From assembly GCA_012964845.1 (NCBI GenBank), contig DTTG01000025.1:1-14273 (forward strand): DNA of 14,273 bases, in the 5' to 3' direction. The stretch comes from Fidelibacterota bacterium. Its GTDB lineage: Bacteria; Fidelibacterota; Marinisomatia; SCGC-AAA003-L08; D37C17. The notes below the pieces were generated by a model that did no database searches, had not been told where the DNA came from, and saw only the letters and a list, made by a program, of their open reading frames with translations. Positions 6,944-14,273 of the stretch are shown here, one piece after another. Both the position numbers and the translations under genes were made by a program. Positions within the stretch are counted from its first letter, which is position 1; each line of letters begins with the position of its first letter.

Positions 6944-8146
6944 TTAATATTTGTCAAAGGATATTTTAAACACCTTGCTCACTGCGGGTCCAAGACAATG
7001 GGAACCAATAATTGCCATACCATCTTGTAATTTAAGTTTTTCTAATCCCAACTGAATTGCTTTTTCTGTATTGGGGATTATTTCAAATTGATTTTTGTTA
7101 GTGAAATATTCACCTAAAACCTTTGCAGGCATGGGGTTTCTTCCCGGGGCCTCTGTGCAAATAATATGTTTATATACTTTTTGAAGTGTAGAAACGAGGG
7201 GTTGTATATGCTTCCGAGCTTGAATGGCTATTATTAAAACTGATTTACCCGTAATTCCTAAAGATGAATAATATTCCAGGAAGGATTGTATACTTTCAAT
7301 ATTATGGGCTACATCAAATATTACCAATGGATTGTGCTGAATATGTTGGTTTCTACCAAACCATTGAACTGATTGTAAGCCATTTTTCAGGGCAATTTTT
7401 TGAATATCAAAATTATTGATATATTTCAAAGCAGAAACAGCTAATTGAGCATTTTCATGTTGGGTTGTGCCGGGAATATTTACTATTAATTCGGAGGGAA
7501 ATTTGTCATTAACAAAATGAATTGGAGCATTTATTCTTTGCCCCTCTTTTATAAGCACAACCCCTACTTCATCTTCCTGTTTTGCGCTGATACAGGGGAC
7601 ACCCTTTTTTAATATGCCAGCTTTTTCAAACGCAATTTCAGATAAGGTTTCTCCTAAAATTTCAATATGATCAAGAGAGATGGAGGTCATTACTGTTGCC
7701 AAGGGTTCACAGACAGACACGCTGTCTAACCGCCCCCCCAATCCTGTTTCTAAAATTGCAATGTCCACATTTTCGTTCTTAAAATACCAGAACGCCATTG
7801 CTGTAATAGTTTCAAAAAAAGTAGCCTCTATTTTTTCAATAGCTTCTCTATATTTTTGAAGAAATATGTCAATTTCATTATTGGGAATTGGGATACCATT
7901 TAACCGGATACGCTCATTAACATTCACCAAATGAGGAGAGGTAAATAATCCGGTTTTGTATCCGGCGGTCTTTAATATATTAGCCAACATCGCACATACA
8001 GAGCCCTTGCCATTTGTACCTGCTACCTGTATTGAGGGGAGTCCTGATTGGGGGTTCCCACAGGCAGCCATCAATTCACGGGTACGCTGAAGACCTAATT
8101 TTATTCCCCTTGTTTCAATAGAGAGGAGATACTGAACAGAATCCAT
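6944..8146 (-). CDS. folC: dihydrofolate synthase / folylpolyglutamate synthase
   Basis: A 400-residue Mur-ligase-type ATP-dependent enzyme that adds glutamate to dihydropteroate and/or folates. ATP-binding AGTNGKGSV (42-50), FTSPHL (68-73) with NERI (77-80), ETGLGGRLDS (133-142), SLDH (157-160), EKAGILK (174-180), HENAQLA (230-236) and the domain-linker DVAHN (278-282) follow the family order. It is slightly short for FolC. Two spots deviate from the usual consensus: GGRLDSVS where GGRLDATN is common, and ARKH (310-313) where a DKD-like motif normally sits in the C-terminal domain. The ATG at 8146 overlaps the murI stop by one base (TAATG) with no Shine-Dalgarno, so re-initiation after murI is likely. 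One or both glutamate-adding activities may be present; sequence alone does not decide. Confidence 0.96.
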   Translation of the reverse strand: MDSVQYLLSIETRGIKLGLQRTRELMAACGNPQSGLPSIQVAGTNGKGSVCAMLANILKTAGYKTGLFTSPHLVNVNERIRLNGIPIPNNEIDIFLQKYREAIEKIEATFFETITAMAFWYFKNENVDIAILETGLGGRLDSVSVCEPLATVMTSISLDHIEILGETLSEIAFEKAGILKKGVPCISAKQEDEVGVVLIKEGQRINAPIHFVNDKFPSELIVNIPGTTQHENAQLAVSALKYINNFDIQKIALKNGLQSVQWFGRNQHIQHNPLVIFDVAHNIESIQSFLEYYSSLGITGKSVLIIAIQARKHIQPLVSTLQKVYKHIICTEAPGRNPMPAKVLGEYFTNKNQFEIIPNTEKAIQLGLEKLKLQDGMAIIGSHCLGPAVSKVFKISFDKY

Positions 8147-8964
8147 TAAACGATGGGAATATGGGTTACATTATTTAATGGACGACCTAAGAACCGACTT
8201 CCTAATTCATCAAATTTTTGAGGGAAATCAGTTACAAAATACTTAACAGATTGCGATGTATTGGAAGAATTTTCACAGTTTTGATTCTTTAAATATTTTT
8301 TCAATTTAATACCAACTGTTTTACCAGAATAAATTAACTCAATATGGTTGGAAAGAACATCCTGGATTGTATTAGCCATGATTGGATAATGTGTACATCC
8401 TAAAATAAGTGTATCAATATTATAATCCTGGAATTCTTTTAGATATGTTTCAGCAATGTTTTTTGCAATAGCTGTGTCAGCCCAACCTTCTTCAATAATT
8501 GGCACAAATAGGGGACATGGTACCTCTTTAACAAAACAACCGCTGCCAAGCTTTTTGAACATCTTGGTATAGGCGTTTGATTGTATTGTGCTGAAAGTAC
8601 CCACCACACCCACTTTTTTACTTTTGGTAATATTTATAGAATATTCAACTGATGGCGTAACCACATCAAAAAGTGGGATTTTATAGATTTGTTGCAGTTG
8701 TTGATAGGCAACCGCTGAAGCTGTATTACAGGCAATTACCACTGCTTTTGTTTCATGTTTTTGGAAAAAGTCCATTATATGTTGAGAATAGCGGATCACA
8801 GTCTCTGCAGATTTAGTACCATAGGGAACATGTGCTGTATCTCCAAAGTAAAGGAACGATTCATTTGGGAGTATTTTTTCCAGAGATTTGAGAACGGTTA
8901 ATCCTCCTAATCCGCTATCAAATATCCCAATTGGAGAATTTGGTGAGGGTTTAATTGTCTCCAA
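8146..8964 (-). CDS. murI: glutamate racemase, TTG start
   Basis: A 272-residue cofactor-independent racemase that makes D-glutamate for peptidoglycan. The two catalytic cysteines are C79 (ACNTAS) and C190 (LGCTHYP). D16 in GIFDSGLGG, DTAHVPYG (42-49) and H192 complete the active site. The start is forced: the codon before the TTG at 8964-8962 is a TAA stop, and no ATG or GTG occurs before the essential GIFDSG motif. TTG is therefore the only conventional start, overlapping the amidase gene by 14 bases. No good Shine-Dalgarno is seen, so translation probably depends on the upstream gene. The pairing with an amidase places both in cell-wall metabolism. The hydrophilic, asparagine-rich insert near 228-240 is slightly unusual, but the length is normal. 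Confidence 0.96.
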   Translation of the reverse strand: METIKPSPNSPIGIFDSGLGGLTVLKSLEKILPNESFLYFGDTAHVPYGTKSAETVIRYSQHIMDFFQKHETKAVVIACNTASAVAYQQLQQIYKIPLFDVVTPSVEYSINITKSKKVGVVGTFSTIQSNAYTKMFKKLGSGCFVKEVPCPLFVPIIEEGWADTAIAKNIAETYLKEFQDYNIDTLILGCTHYPIMANTIQDVLSNHIELIYSGKTVGIKLKKYLKNQNCENSSNTSQSVKYFVTDFPQKFDELGSRFLGRPLNNVTHIPIV

Positions 8965-10423
8965 TTAGGGGATTTTCGTATTTATCTTTAAAATTAACCA
9001 ATGCGGAAAAGATAGCCTGAGCGATTTTTTGACGATAACGGGACTGCCCCAACAATTTACTTTCATTTTTATTACTGAGAAACCCAGCCTCAATGAGCAC
9101 ATTGGGCATAGTGGCACCAACCAAAACATGAAAACCAGATTGTTTGACTCCTCTATTGGGTGAAGTGAGAACTTTGTCCAACTCCCTTTGAATTTCAGCC
9201 GCAAGAAATTCACTTTCTTTCATGAAATTACTTTGTGCCATAGTTGCTATAATGAGCTTATCATTAGAAAGTTTTTCATAATTATGATATAATTCTTCCA
9301 AGGCAATCACTTCGTTTTCGCGCTGGGCGACTTCAATGGCATCTTTGGTTTTACCCGGCCGAAGCAGAAATGTCTCAAACCCTCTTACACTAGGGCTACC
9401 AGGAACCGAATTGGCATGAATAGAAATAAAAATCATACCCCCAGAATCATTGGCAATTTTTGTTCGTTTCCAGAGGGGAATAAAGACGTCTTCATCTCGA
9501 GTATAAATCACTTTTATGCCCATATTCGCCTGTATAAGCTTTCCTAGTTTTTTGGCAATGTCTAAGGTAACGGTTTTTTCCTGCAAACCCCCGCGTCCAA
9601 CAGCTCCAGCATCTTTGCCGCCATGACCTGCATCAATAACAATTGTATCCAAAAGCCAGCGTCTGCGCATTTCTTTAATTTTATCTGCATTTTCTGCCAT
9701 TTTAGTTCTGAGAAAAATCGAAATATGACTATCATCTGTTTCAATTTCAAAATCATCAACTTTGGATTTTAACAGGAATGAAATCTGTGCAGATTCTTCC
9801 GATTGGATAGTACGGACTCTCACAACAGGTTTAATCATTATTGATTCAGCCATATTAAGAGAGTCAACCAATGCACCGGCAATTGTGAGGTTTAGCCATC
9901 CTCCGCGTGTAATTGAAGCTGCTAACACATCTTTAGTAAAGCGCTTGGAGGTGTTAATTTCGATGATTGTTCCATTGACCTTATTTTTCACCGATAGACC
10001 ATTTACATTGTAAAGCGGTGCAGTTGTCAAAATAAACTTTTCGGAGGAATCAACAAGGGCAATGGGCAGTCCAGATTTATTTAATATATCAAGAAATGGG
10101 GTGACTGGAATATAAAAATCATTCCCATCATAAATAACGGGTACATACATGTGATAGGTTTCATCATTTACCCGAATGAAGGAAGAATGTGGTGATAATA
10201 CCAACTTTACATTTTGAAAGCGGAGTTCTAATTTTTCCTTATCATCATAAAATATTGTACGAATATTTTGTGTTTTGGCATATTCCACAGCAGAAATATA
10301 CTTGGTGCCATTTATATCGTATAATTTGGTTTTTGAAATTAATTCTGCCTGTCCATTCAGCAAATTAAATAGCAATGTGCAGAAAATAAATGCTGTTATT
10401 AATTTAAAACGGTATTGATTCAT
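8951..10423 (-). CDS. secreted N-acetylmuramoyl-L-alanine amidase (Amidase_3)
   Basis: A 490-residue periplasmic zinc amidase that cuts the bond between N-acetylmuramic acid and the stem peptide, usually for daughter-cell separation. A signal peptide occupies about residues 1-25 (basic start, hydrophobic core, cleavage near NGQA); the Cys at 15 is not in a lipobox. Residues ~30-135 resemble the copper-amine-oxidase N-terminal-like stalk domain common in secreted cell-wall enzymes, ~140-240 resembles an AMIN-type beta domain, and ~259-480 is the catalytic domain. Zinc ligands and the catalytic Glu are visible as H267 (IDAGHGG), E282, H336 (SIHAN) and E445 (LIEAGFLSN). The insert around 355-400 is where AmiB/AmiC-like enzymes carry an autoinhibitory helix, so activation by a partner is possible. 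It lies 26 bases after the barrel gene and overlaps murI. The start ATG at 10423 has only a weak Shine-Dalgarno. Confidence 0.95.
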   Translation of the reverse strand: MNQYRFKLITAFIFCTLLFNLLNGQAELISKTKLYDINGTKYISAVEYAKTQNIRTIFYDDKEKLELRFQNVKLVLSPHSSFIRVNDETYHMYVPVIYDGNDFYIPVTPFLDILNKSGLPIALVDSSEKFILTTAPLYNVNGLSVKNKVNGTIIEINTSKRFTKDVLAASITRGGWLNLTIAGALVDSLNMAESIMIKPVVRVRTIQSEESAQISFLLKSKVDDFEIETDDSHISIFLRTKMAENADKIKEMRRRWLLDTIVIDAGHGGKDAGAVGRGGLQEKTVTLDIAKKLGKLIQANMGIKVIYTRDEDVFIPLWKRTKIANDSGGMIFISIHANSVPGSPSVRGFETFLLRPGKTKDAIEVAQRENEVIALEELYHNYEKLSNDKLIIATMAQSNFMKESEFLAAEIQRELDKVLTSPNRGVKQSGFHVLVGATMPNVLIEAGFLSNKNESKLLGQSRYRQKIAQAIFSALVNFKDKYENPLIGDN

Positions 10424-10449
10424 CCTATAAAATTTACCCTATTTAAAAT

Positions 10450-11877
10450 TCAGAAAACAATATCCAACTGGAGTCCCATTTCAGGTTTCCATTTCTCTGA
10501 AATTTCTTTTTTCCTTTGTGTTGAATATCGAAATGAAAGGGAGTTTGAGTCATTTATTTTCCAATTTACTTTTGAATAAATTGATATTCCCTCCAAAAAA
10601 TAGGGTTGAATTCTAAATTCGCCTTTTAATCCTGGCTCAATTAGATAGAGACGGGAATCCCAATTGTCCGTATTAAAATAAACTGCACCCACTACTCCAG
10701 ACCATTTTCCCTTTTGATACTTTAAAGATTGTAGCTGAATAAGCTCACCTGTTTGATTGCCTGGTTTTAGTTGAATAGATTTCCATTTTAATACTATCAT
10801 TTTTTTCATAGTGAAGGTATAATAATATTTTATGTTCTTTTGAAGATTGTAAATGCTGTTATTATTAAAAAGTTCGACAATTGTTTTTCTCCGGGCTTTC
10901 AATTCAAGAGTTACAGCCCCCTTTTTCCTATATAGAAAACCAGTTAAAAAATCATCTCCTGATCTAACTGGAAATGAGAATTCATTCTGTACCTCCCAAT
11001 ACATATCTGCCCATCCATATATGGTGAATTTATTCATTGTTTTTCGGACTGATATCAAAATCCCCTTTTCATTTGATGTTTTCCCAAATCCGGTGGCAGG
11101 ACGTCCGGAAACCGTTTCCCAGTTATTGGGCAGCAGACGAAATTGACCCAGCCAAATGATATCTTTACTATTGGAGAAAAGTTGAAAATATTGAGCAACC
11201 TCATTATATTTTATGGCAGTTTCACCTGAAAAATGAACAAAATTATTTTTTAAATGATAGGAGAGCGAAAGAGCTAAAGAACCCTCTTTTGGTAAAACGC
11301 CCACCAGCATGCCGTCCAATTTTTCACCTGACATATATATTCCTGATGAAAAGGCTGATTTTTCTACTCCCATGTAATAATTTGTCCCAGAAGTTTTTTT
11401 CAAAATAAAAACACCTCCAGGGTTTGAACTGGTTTCAGATCCTAAATAAGGTGAAATTTTCCATCTTATTTTTCCAGGTGATAATAGATTCCCGGAGGAT
11501 TTAATGCTGTTGTAATCGCTGCCAAATAAAAGAGAATTTCCAGTTTGAATACGAGCATTACCAATAATAATATTGTAGTCATTGGCCTGAACGGACAAAT
11601 ACCCTTTTCTATTTTGAATAAACTCTGCATAAGAAGATTTATCAATCCTCCAACCCATCTTAAACCTATCATTTTCCAACCGAATTTTCTGTTGCCAATT
11701 CTCATTATTTCCATTGGGAATTATTCGAATTCGTTGGACATAATCAGCAGAATAAAATTCTTCTGGTTCAAAATAACTTTGAATAAAATCTTCTGCATTT
11801 TCCCAGATATTTTCCTGTGAAAAGGGCAGACTTAAAAAAATTAGCCAGAAAAATTTAAAAGATGATTTTAAAACCAT
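10450..11877 (-). CDS. predicted outer-membrane beta-barrel protein, unknown function
   Basis: I do not recognise a named family with certainty. The ATG at 11877 gives 475 residues starting with a clear signal peptide (MVLKSSFKFFWLIFLSLPFS, then QEN). An upstream in-frame ATG (11946) would add 23 residues in front of it and lie deep inside the previous gene, so it is less likely. The mature protein has many alternating hydrophobic/polar beta-type strands with aromatic girdles and ends in Phe (LQLDIVF), as outer-membrane barrels do. The pattern at about 100-155 (YNIIIGNARIQTGNSLLFG, then ISPYLGSE-S-PGGVF) recalls barrel regions of helix-hairpin-helix/ComEA-associated proteins of Bacteroidota-like bacteria, but no helix-hairpin-helix motif is seen. 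The start overlaps the preceding gene by 23 bases, with only a weak GGA, suggesting coupling. By eye, base composition is more AT-rich than in the enzyme genes around it. Confidence 0.7.
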   Translation of the reverse strand: MVLKSSFKFFWLIFLSLPFSQENIWENAEDFIQSYFEPEEFYSADYVQRIRIIPNGNNENWQQKIRLENDRFKMGWRIDKSSYAEFIQNRKGYLSVQANDYNIIIGNARIQTGNSLLFGSDYNSIKSSGNLLSPGKIRWKISPYLGSETSSNPGGVFILKKTSGTNYYMGVEKSAFSSGIYMSGEKLDGMLVGVLPKEGSLALSLSYHLKNNFVHFSGETAIKYNEVAQYFQLFSNSKDIIWLGQFRLLPNNWETVSGRPATGFGKTSNEKGILISVRKTMNKFTIYGWADMYWEVQNEFSFPVRSGDDFLTGFLYRKKGAVTLELKARRKTIVELFNNNSIYNLQKNIKYYYTFTMKKMIVLKWKSIQLKPGNQTGELIQLQSLKYQKGKWSGVVGAVYFNTDNWDSRLYLIEPGLKGEFRIQPYFLEGISIYSKVNWKINDSNSLSFRYSTQRKKEISEKWKPEMGLQLDIVF

Positions 11878-12604
11878 AAGTGATTCCAAGATTAGAGTGA
11901 TGGAGAATAAATATTTGAGGTGAAATATTTCCGATAAAAAAATCACAGCCTACCATTAATTCCTTACTGCTACTGATAATACCAAAATTGATTGCCAAGT
12001 TAGGATGTAGGGTATTTTTCCAAAAAATTTGATAATCCAGAGGATACAACAGGTCCTTTACTAAAGAATATACAAATCGATTACGTTTGTTTCCATGGAA
12101 AACTGAAATGTGAATCAATTCAGGGATATCCTTGCTCAAACTTGATTGTGTTAGAAAATAACCATTTTTATATTCAATAAAATAAGAGAGATGATCTGAG
12201 TTAGAATATTTGAGGCGAAGTCCTGCCGAAAGGGAGTGGTGGCTAGAGTAGTTTTCTATGGAAATTAAATAAGTATTCAGCAAACCAGCCAATTTATAAT
12301 GGGGATGCAGTGGAAATTCAAATTTGTTTTCCAACATAATTTCCTGGTAAAGTTTGTCCCCGGTAGTCACCATATATATTTCATAGGTTCCATAGGAAAA
12401 TGGATGGGAATAATTTAGTGAAGCCAGTTTTAGATATGGTTGACCGAAGGGAAGAATCAGTGAGACTGATTTTTTATTTTGAGAAATTTGAACCGAATCT
12501 TGAATATTGGGCAGGTTAGAGCCAAGGTATTGAAACTTGAAGGCATTTTCAAAGGCAGGAAATGCTAAATGTGTGAGGACAATTAATAAGCAGATTTCTT
12601 TCAT
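11855..12604 (-). CDS. predicted small outer-membrane beta-barrel protein, unknown function
   Basis: A 249-residue protein with a signal peptide (about 1-17, MKEICLLIVLTHLAFPAF) and repeated amphipathic beta strands, ending in an aromatic residue (GFKIIF). The last ~50 residues (Pro-rich turn, short strands, then HHSNLGITYGFKIIF) resemble the end of PorV/FadL-like barrels, where a final LG-TH-S-GF strand closes the barrel. This is a pattern impression and not a proven homology. No conventional start occurs between an in-frame TAG 15 bases upstream and the ATG at 12604, so the start is firm, yet it has no Shine-Dalgarno. A strong one lies ~50 bases upstream in front of an ATG-TAA. It sits between the divIC-like gene and the larger barrel gene, which it overlaps. 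AT-rich like its partner. Function unknown; a joint envelope role with the partner is inferred from the overlap. Confidence 0.65.
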   Translation of the reverse strand: MKEICLLIVLTHLAFPAFENAFKFQYLGSNLPNIQDSVQISQNKKSVSLILPFGQPYLKLASLNYSHPFSYGTYEIYMVTTGDKLYQEIMLENKFEFPLHPHYKLAGLLNTYLISIENYSSHHSLSAGLRLKYSNSDHLSYFIEYKNGYFLTQSSLSKDIPELIHISVFHGNKRNRFVYSLVKDLLYPLDYQIFWKNTLHPNLAINFGIISSSKELMVGCDFFIGNISPQIFILHHSNLGITYGFKIIF

Positions 12605-12641
12605 TTTGTTAGGGACAAACTAAAAAATATTGTTAAGAAAG

Positions 12642-12662
12642 TTACATAATATACACCTCCTA
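12642..12662 (-). promoter_or_regulatory. orphan Shine-Dalgarno with start-stop (ATG-TAA) minimal ORF
   Basis: The stop codon of the divIC-like gene (TAG, 12662-12660) runs directly into GGAGGTG (12660-12654). Six bases later comes ATG (12647-12645) followed at once by TAA (12644-12642). The Shine-Dalgarno is among the strongest in the window, yet the reading frame it serves has one codon. The next gene starts 38 bases beyond that TAA, without a Shine-Dalgarno. It could hold ribosomes at the junction, feed re-initiation into the barrel genes, or be a relic of a lost small gene. Confidence 0.55.
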
Positions 12663-12980
12663 ATCTATTTTTCTTCTATCAATTACACGAAATACTTTTT
12701 CGCCGGGCTTTACCATGTGGAATTTTCCCTGTGCGATCTTTTTGATGTATTCCACATCATTTGTGAGCCGATTTAATTCATCGGTGAATTCCGCTTCTTG
12801 CTGTATAAATTGATCAATTTCTGCTTGAATTCGATTCCGTTCTTTTCGTAGTTGGTACCATTTGACTATCCCCATATCATTAGAAATTAAAAATAATCCT
12901 CCAATAACGAAAATAAGAGGGAAAATCATTATTCGGTTTTGAAAAATGGTTTTTTTTCTATAATTCTTTTTTCTTAACAT
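12660..12980 (-). CDS. FtsB/DivIC-type septum formation initiator
   Basis: A 106-residue bitopic division protein that in characterised bacteria joins FtsL and FtsQ/DivIB to activate septal peptidoglycan synthesis. After a very basic N-terminus ([10 protein letters not shown]), one membrane helix lies at about 17-35, then a coiled coil at about 40-80 with Leu/Ile heptads. The family's C-terminal block follows: [27 protein letters not shown]. The ATG at 12980 overlaps the end of eno by seven bases and gives the normal short cytoplasmic tail. An ATG at 13010 would add ten residues ([10 protein letters not shown]) that are simply eno read in another frame, so I prefer 12980. The eno-ftsB/divIC pairing is widespread in bacteria, including E. 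coli. Confidence 0.9.
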   Translation of the reverse strand: MLRKKNYRKKTIFQNRIMIFPLIFVIGGLFLISNDMGIVKWYQLRKERNRIQAEIDQFIQQEAEFTDELNRLTNDVEYIKKIAQGKFHMVKPGEKVFRVIDRRKID

Positions 12981-14254
12981 CCCAACAATGTTCTCCCAGC
13001 ATACCGGCATTTTCCATTCAATTTTTCTTCAATTCTTAATAATTGATTATATTTTGCTACCCTGTCTGTACGGCAAATGGACCCAGTTTTTATTTGTCCT
13101 ACTCCTGTAGCTACAGCAAAATCAGCGATAGTCGTATCCTCGGTTTCCCCAGATCGATGCGATATTACAGAAGCCATTCCGGCAGCTTTTGCCATTTTGA
13201 TAGTTTGCAAAGTTTCACTTACGGTACCAATTTGGTTTAGCTTAATTAAAATTGCATTCATGGACTTTTCATCAATAGCGCGTTGTAATCGTTTCGGATT
13301 GGTCACTGTTAAATCATCCCCCACTAATTGGACTTTTTCACCCAGAGCTGCATACAATAACTTCCAGCCTACCCAATCATTTTCATCTAATCCATCCTCA
13401 ATAGATATGATAGGATATTGATTGCAAAGGTTTACATAATATTCAATCATTTCTTCTGAAGTGAGATATCTATTTTCAGATGCCAGTTCATATTTATTTG
13501 TCTCTGAATTAAATATTTCACTGGATGCAACATCCAATGCAATGGCAACTTCTGTTCCATTTTTATAACCTGTTTTTTCCACAGCTTCCATCAATAATTC
13601 AATTGCTTCATTGTTGGATTTCAAGTCTGGTGCAAATCCGCCTTCATCCCCAACATTTGTATTCAATCCCCGTTTTTTCAATACAGATTTCAATTGATGA
13701 AAAATTTCAGCACCCATTTGTAATGCCTCTGAAAAAGAGGATGCCCCAACAGGAAAAATCATAAATTCCTGGATATCTACATTATTGTCCGCATGACTGC
13801 CGCCATTAAGAATATTCATCATTGGAGTTGGGAGGATATAAACATCCCCCTCATGTAGATACTCAAATAAATTCTCACCACTAGAAACGGCGGCAGCGTG
13901 AACAGTGGCCATTGAAACTCCTAATATGGCATTTGCTCCTAGCCGAGCTTTATTCTCAGTGCCATCTAAAGCAAGCATTGTAGCATCTATTGATGTAATA
14001 TCGAATGCATCCATTCCAACCAGTTTTCCAGCAATTATCTGATTTACATTTTCAACAGCTTGGTTGACAGATTTGCCACAATAGGCTGTATTATTATCCC
14101 GAAGTTCTACTGCCTCATGCTCTCCAGTTGAGGCGCCACTGGGTACTGCTGCTCTGCCAAAACTATTATCACTGAGATAAATGTCGACTTCCAGAGTTGG
14201 ATTCCCACGTGAATCCAGTATTTGCCTTGCATGAATATTACGAATTTGACTCAT
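12974..14254 (-). CDS. eno: enolase (phosphopyruvate hydratase)
   Basis: A 426-residue glycolytic enzyme converting 2-phosphoglycerate to phosphoenolpyruvate. Visible landmarks are the mobile loop [11 protein letters not shown] (38-48), [10 protein letters not shown] (151-160) with H154, the catalytic Glu in DEGGFAPDL (203-211), Mg ligands D241, E286 ([11 protein letters not shown]) and D313 (GDDLTVTNP), the catalytic base K338 (LIKLNQIGT) and the signature [18 protein letters not shown] (365-382). It is full length. The C-terminus ([11 protein letters not shown]) has the usual YAG, then ends in a slightly unusual LLGC produced where the divIC start overlaps. AAGGGA lies ~12 bases before the ATG, rather far. 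Only 19 bases of upstream sequence are in the window, so whether eno begins the operon cannot be told. Confidence 0.98.
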   Translation of the reverse strand: MSQIRNIHARQILDSRGNPTLEVDIYLSDNSFGRAAVPSGASTGEHEAVELRDNNTAYCGKSVNQAVENVNQIIAGKLVGMDAFDITSIDATMLALDGTENKARLGANAILGVSMATVHAAAVSSGENLFEYLHEGDVYILPTPMMNILNGGSHADNNVDIQEFMIFPVGASSFSEALQMGAEIFHQLKSVLKKRGLNTNVGDEGGFAPDLKSNNEAIELLMEAVEKTGYKNGTEVAIALDVASSEIFNSETNKYELASENRYLTSEEMIEYYVNLCNQYPIISIEDGLDENDWVGWKLLYAALGEKVQLVGDDLTVTNPKRLQRAIDEKSMNAILIKLNQIGTVSETLQTIKMAKAAGMASVISHRSGETEDTTIADFAVATGVGQIKTGSICRTDRVAKYNQLLRIEEKLNGKCRYAGRTLLGC

Positions 14255-14273
14255 ATATTTTAATAATCCCTTA

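Noticed and set aside
11878..11946. Earlier ATG for the 475-residue barrel gene
   Set aside because: It would put 23 residues before a well-formed signal peptide and deepen the overlap with the preceding gene.
12981..13010. Earlier ATG for the divIC-like gene
   Set aside because: The added residues are enolase sequence in another frame, and the basic N-terminus from 12980 is typical of the family.
13077..13421. Plus-strand open frame of 114 codons inside eno
   Set aside because: Antisense shadow of enolase; the coding signal is fully explained by eno.
1..14273. CRISPR array, tRNA, IS element, toxin-antitoxin or defence system
   Set aside because: No regularly spaced repeats, cloverleaf-like sequence, transposase motifs or accessory defence genes were seen; apart from the two barrel genes, the block consists of conserved core genes.

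Overview
This window is a compact, co-oriented block of bacterial housekeeping and cell-envelope genes. All 14 complete genes lie on the minus strand, so in transcription order the block runs from the right end to the left. The only plus-strand coding signal is the last ~30 codons of a truncated membrane-protein reading frame at the left edge. I see no CRISPR array, insertion sequence, tRNA, rRNA or prophage gene.

The organism looks like an AT-rich, Gram-negative (diderm) bacterium. The evidence is two secreted proteins that look like outer-membrane beta-barrels, a periplasmic cell-wall amidase, and a UbiA-type prenyltransferase of the archaeal-ether-lipid-like class known from the Fibrobacterota-Chlorobiota-Bacteroidota (FCB) superphylum. 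An FCB lineage such as Candidatus Marinimicrobia (SAR406) fits the gene content. This is an impression from gene families and not a phylogenetic result.

Layout in transcription order: (i) eno (enolase), then an overlapping FtsB/DivIC-type division protein. (ii) Two overlapping genes for predicted outer-membrane beta-barrel proteins of unknown function. (iii) An N-acetylmuramoyl-L-alanine amidase, murI (glutamate racemase, TTG start) and folC (folate synthase), all overlapping or nearly so. (iv) After a 103-base leader, rho, a subgroup-Ib aspartate/prephenate-type aminotransferase and rpmE (zinc-binding L31). A terminator-like hairpin follows rpmE. (v) A DUF1385 (YqhQ-type) membrane protein overlapping prfA (release factor 1), closed by a perfect 28-bp palindrome with a T-tract. 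(vi) After a 223-base gap, prmC (the methyltransferase that modifies release factors) overlaps a UbiA prenyltransferase gene, whose stop codon overlaps that of the convergent plus-strand frame.

The functional links are clear in places. PrmC methylates the GGQ glutamine of the neighbouring PrfA. MurI supplies D-glutamate for peptidoglycan, the amidase cuts peptidoglycan, and the DivIC-like protein acts in septum formation. Tight overlaps (several ATGA or TAATG junctions) indicate translational coupling. No previously undescribed system is evident. The most useful leads are regulatory or small-scale: an orphan Shine-Dalgarno with a start-stop (ATG-TAA) minimal ORF after divIC, two hairpins at operon junctions, a forced TTG start for murI, and two uncharacterised barrel proteins embedded in a division/cell-wall cluster.
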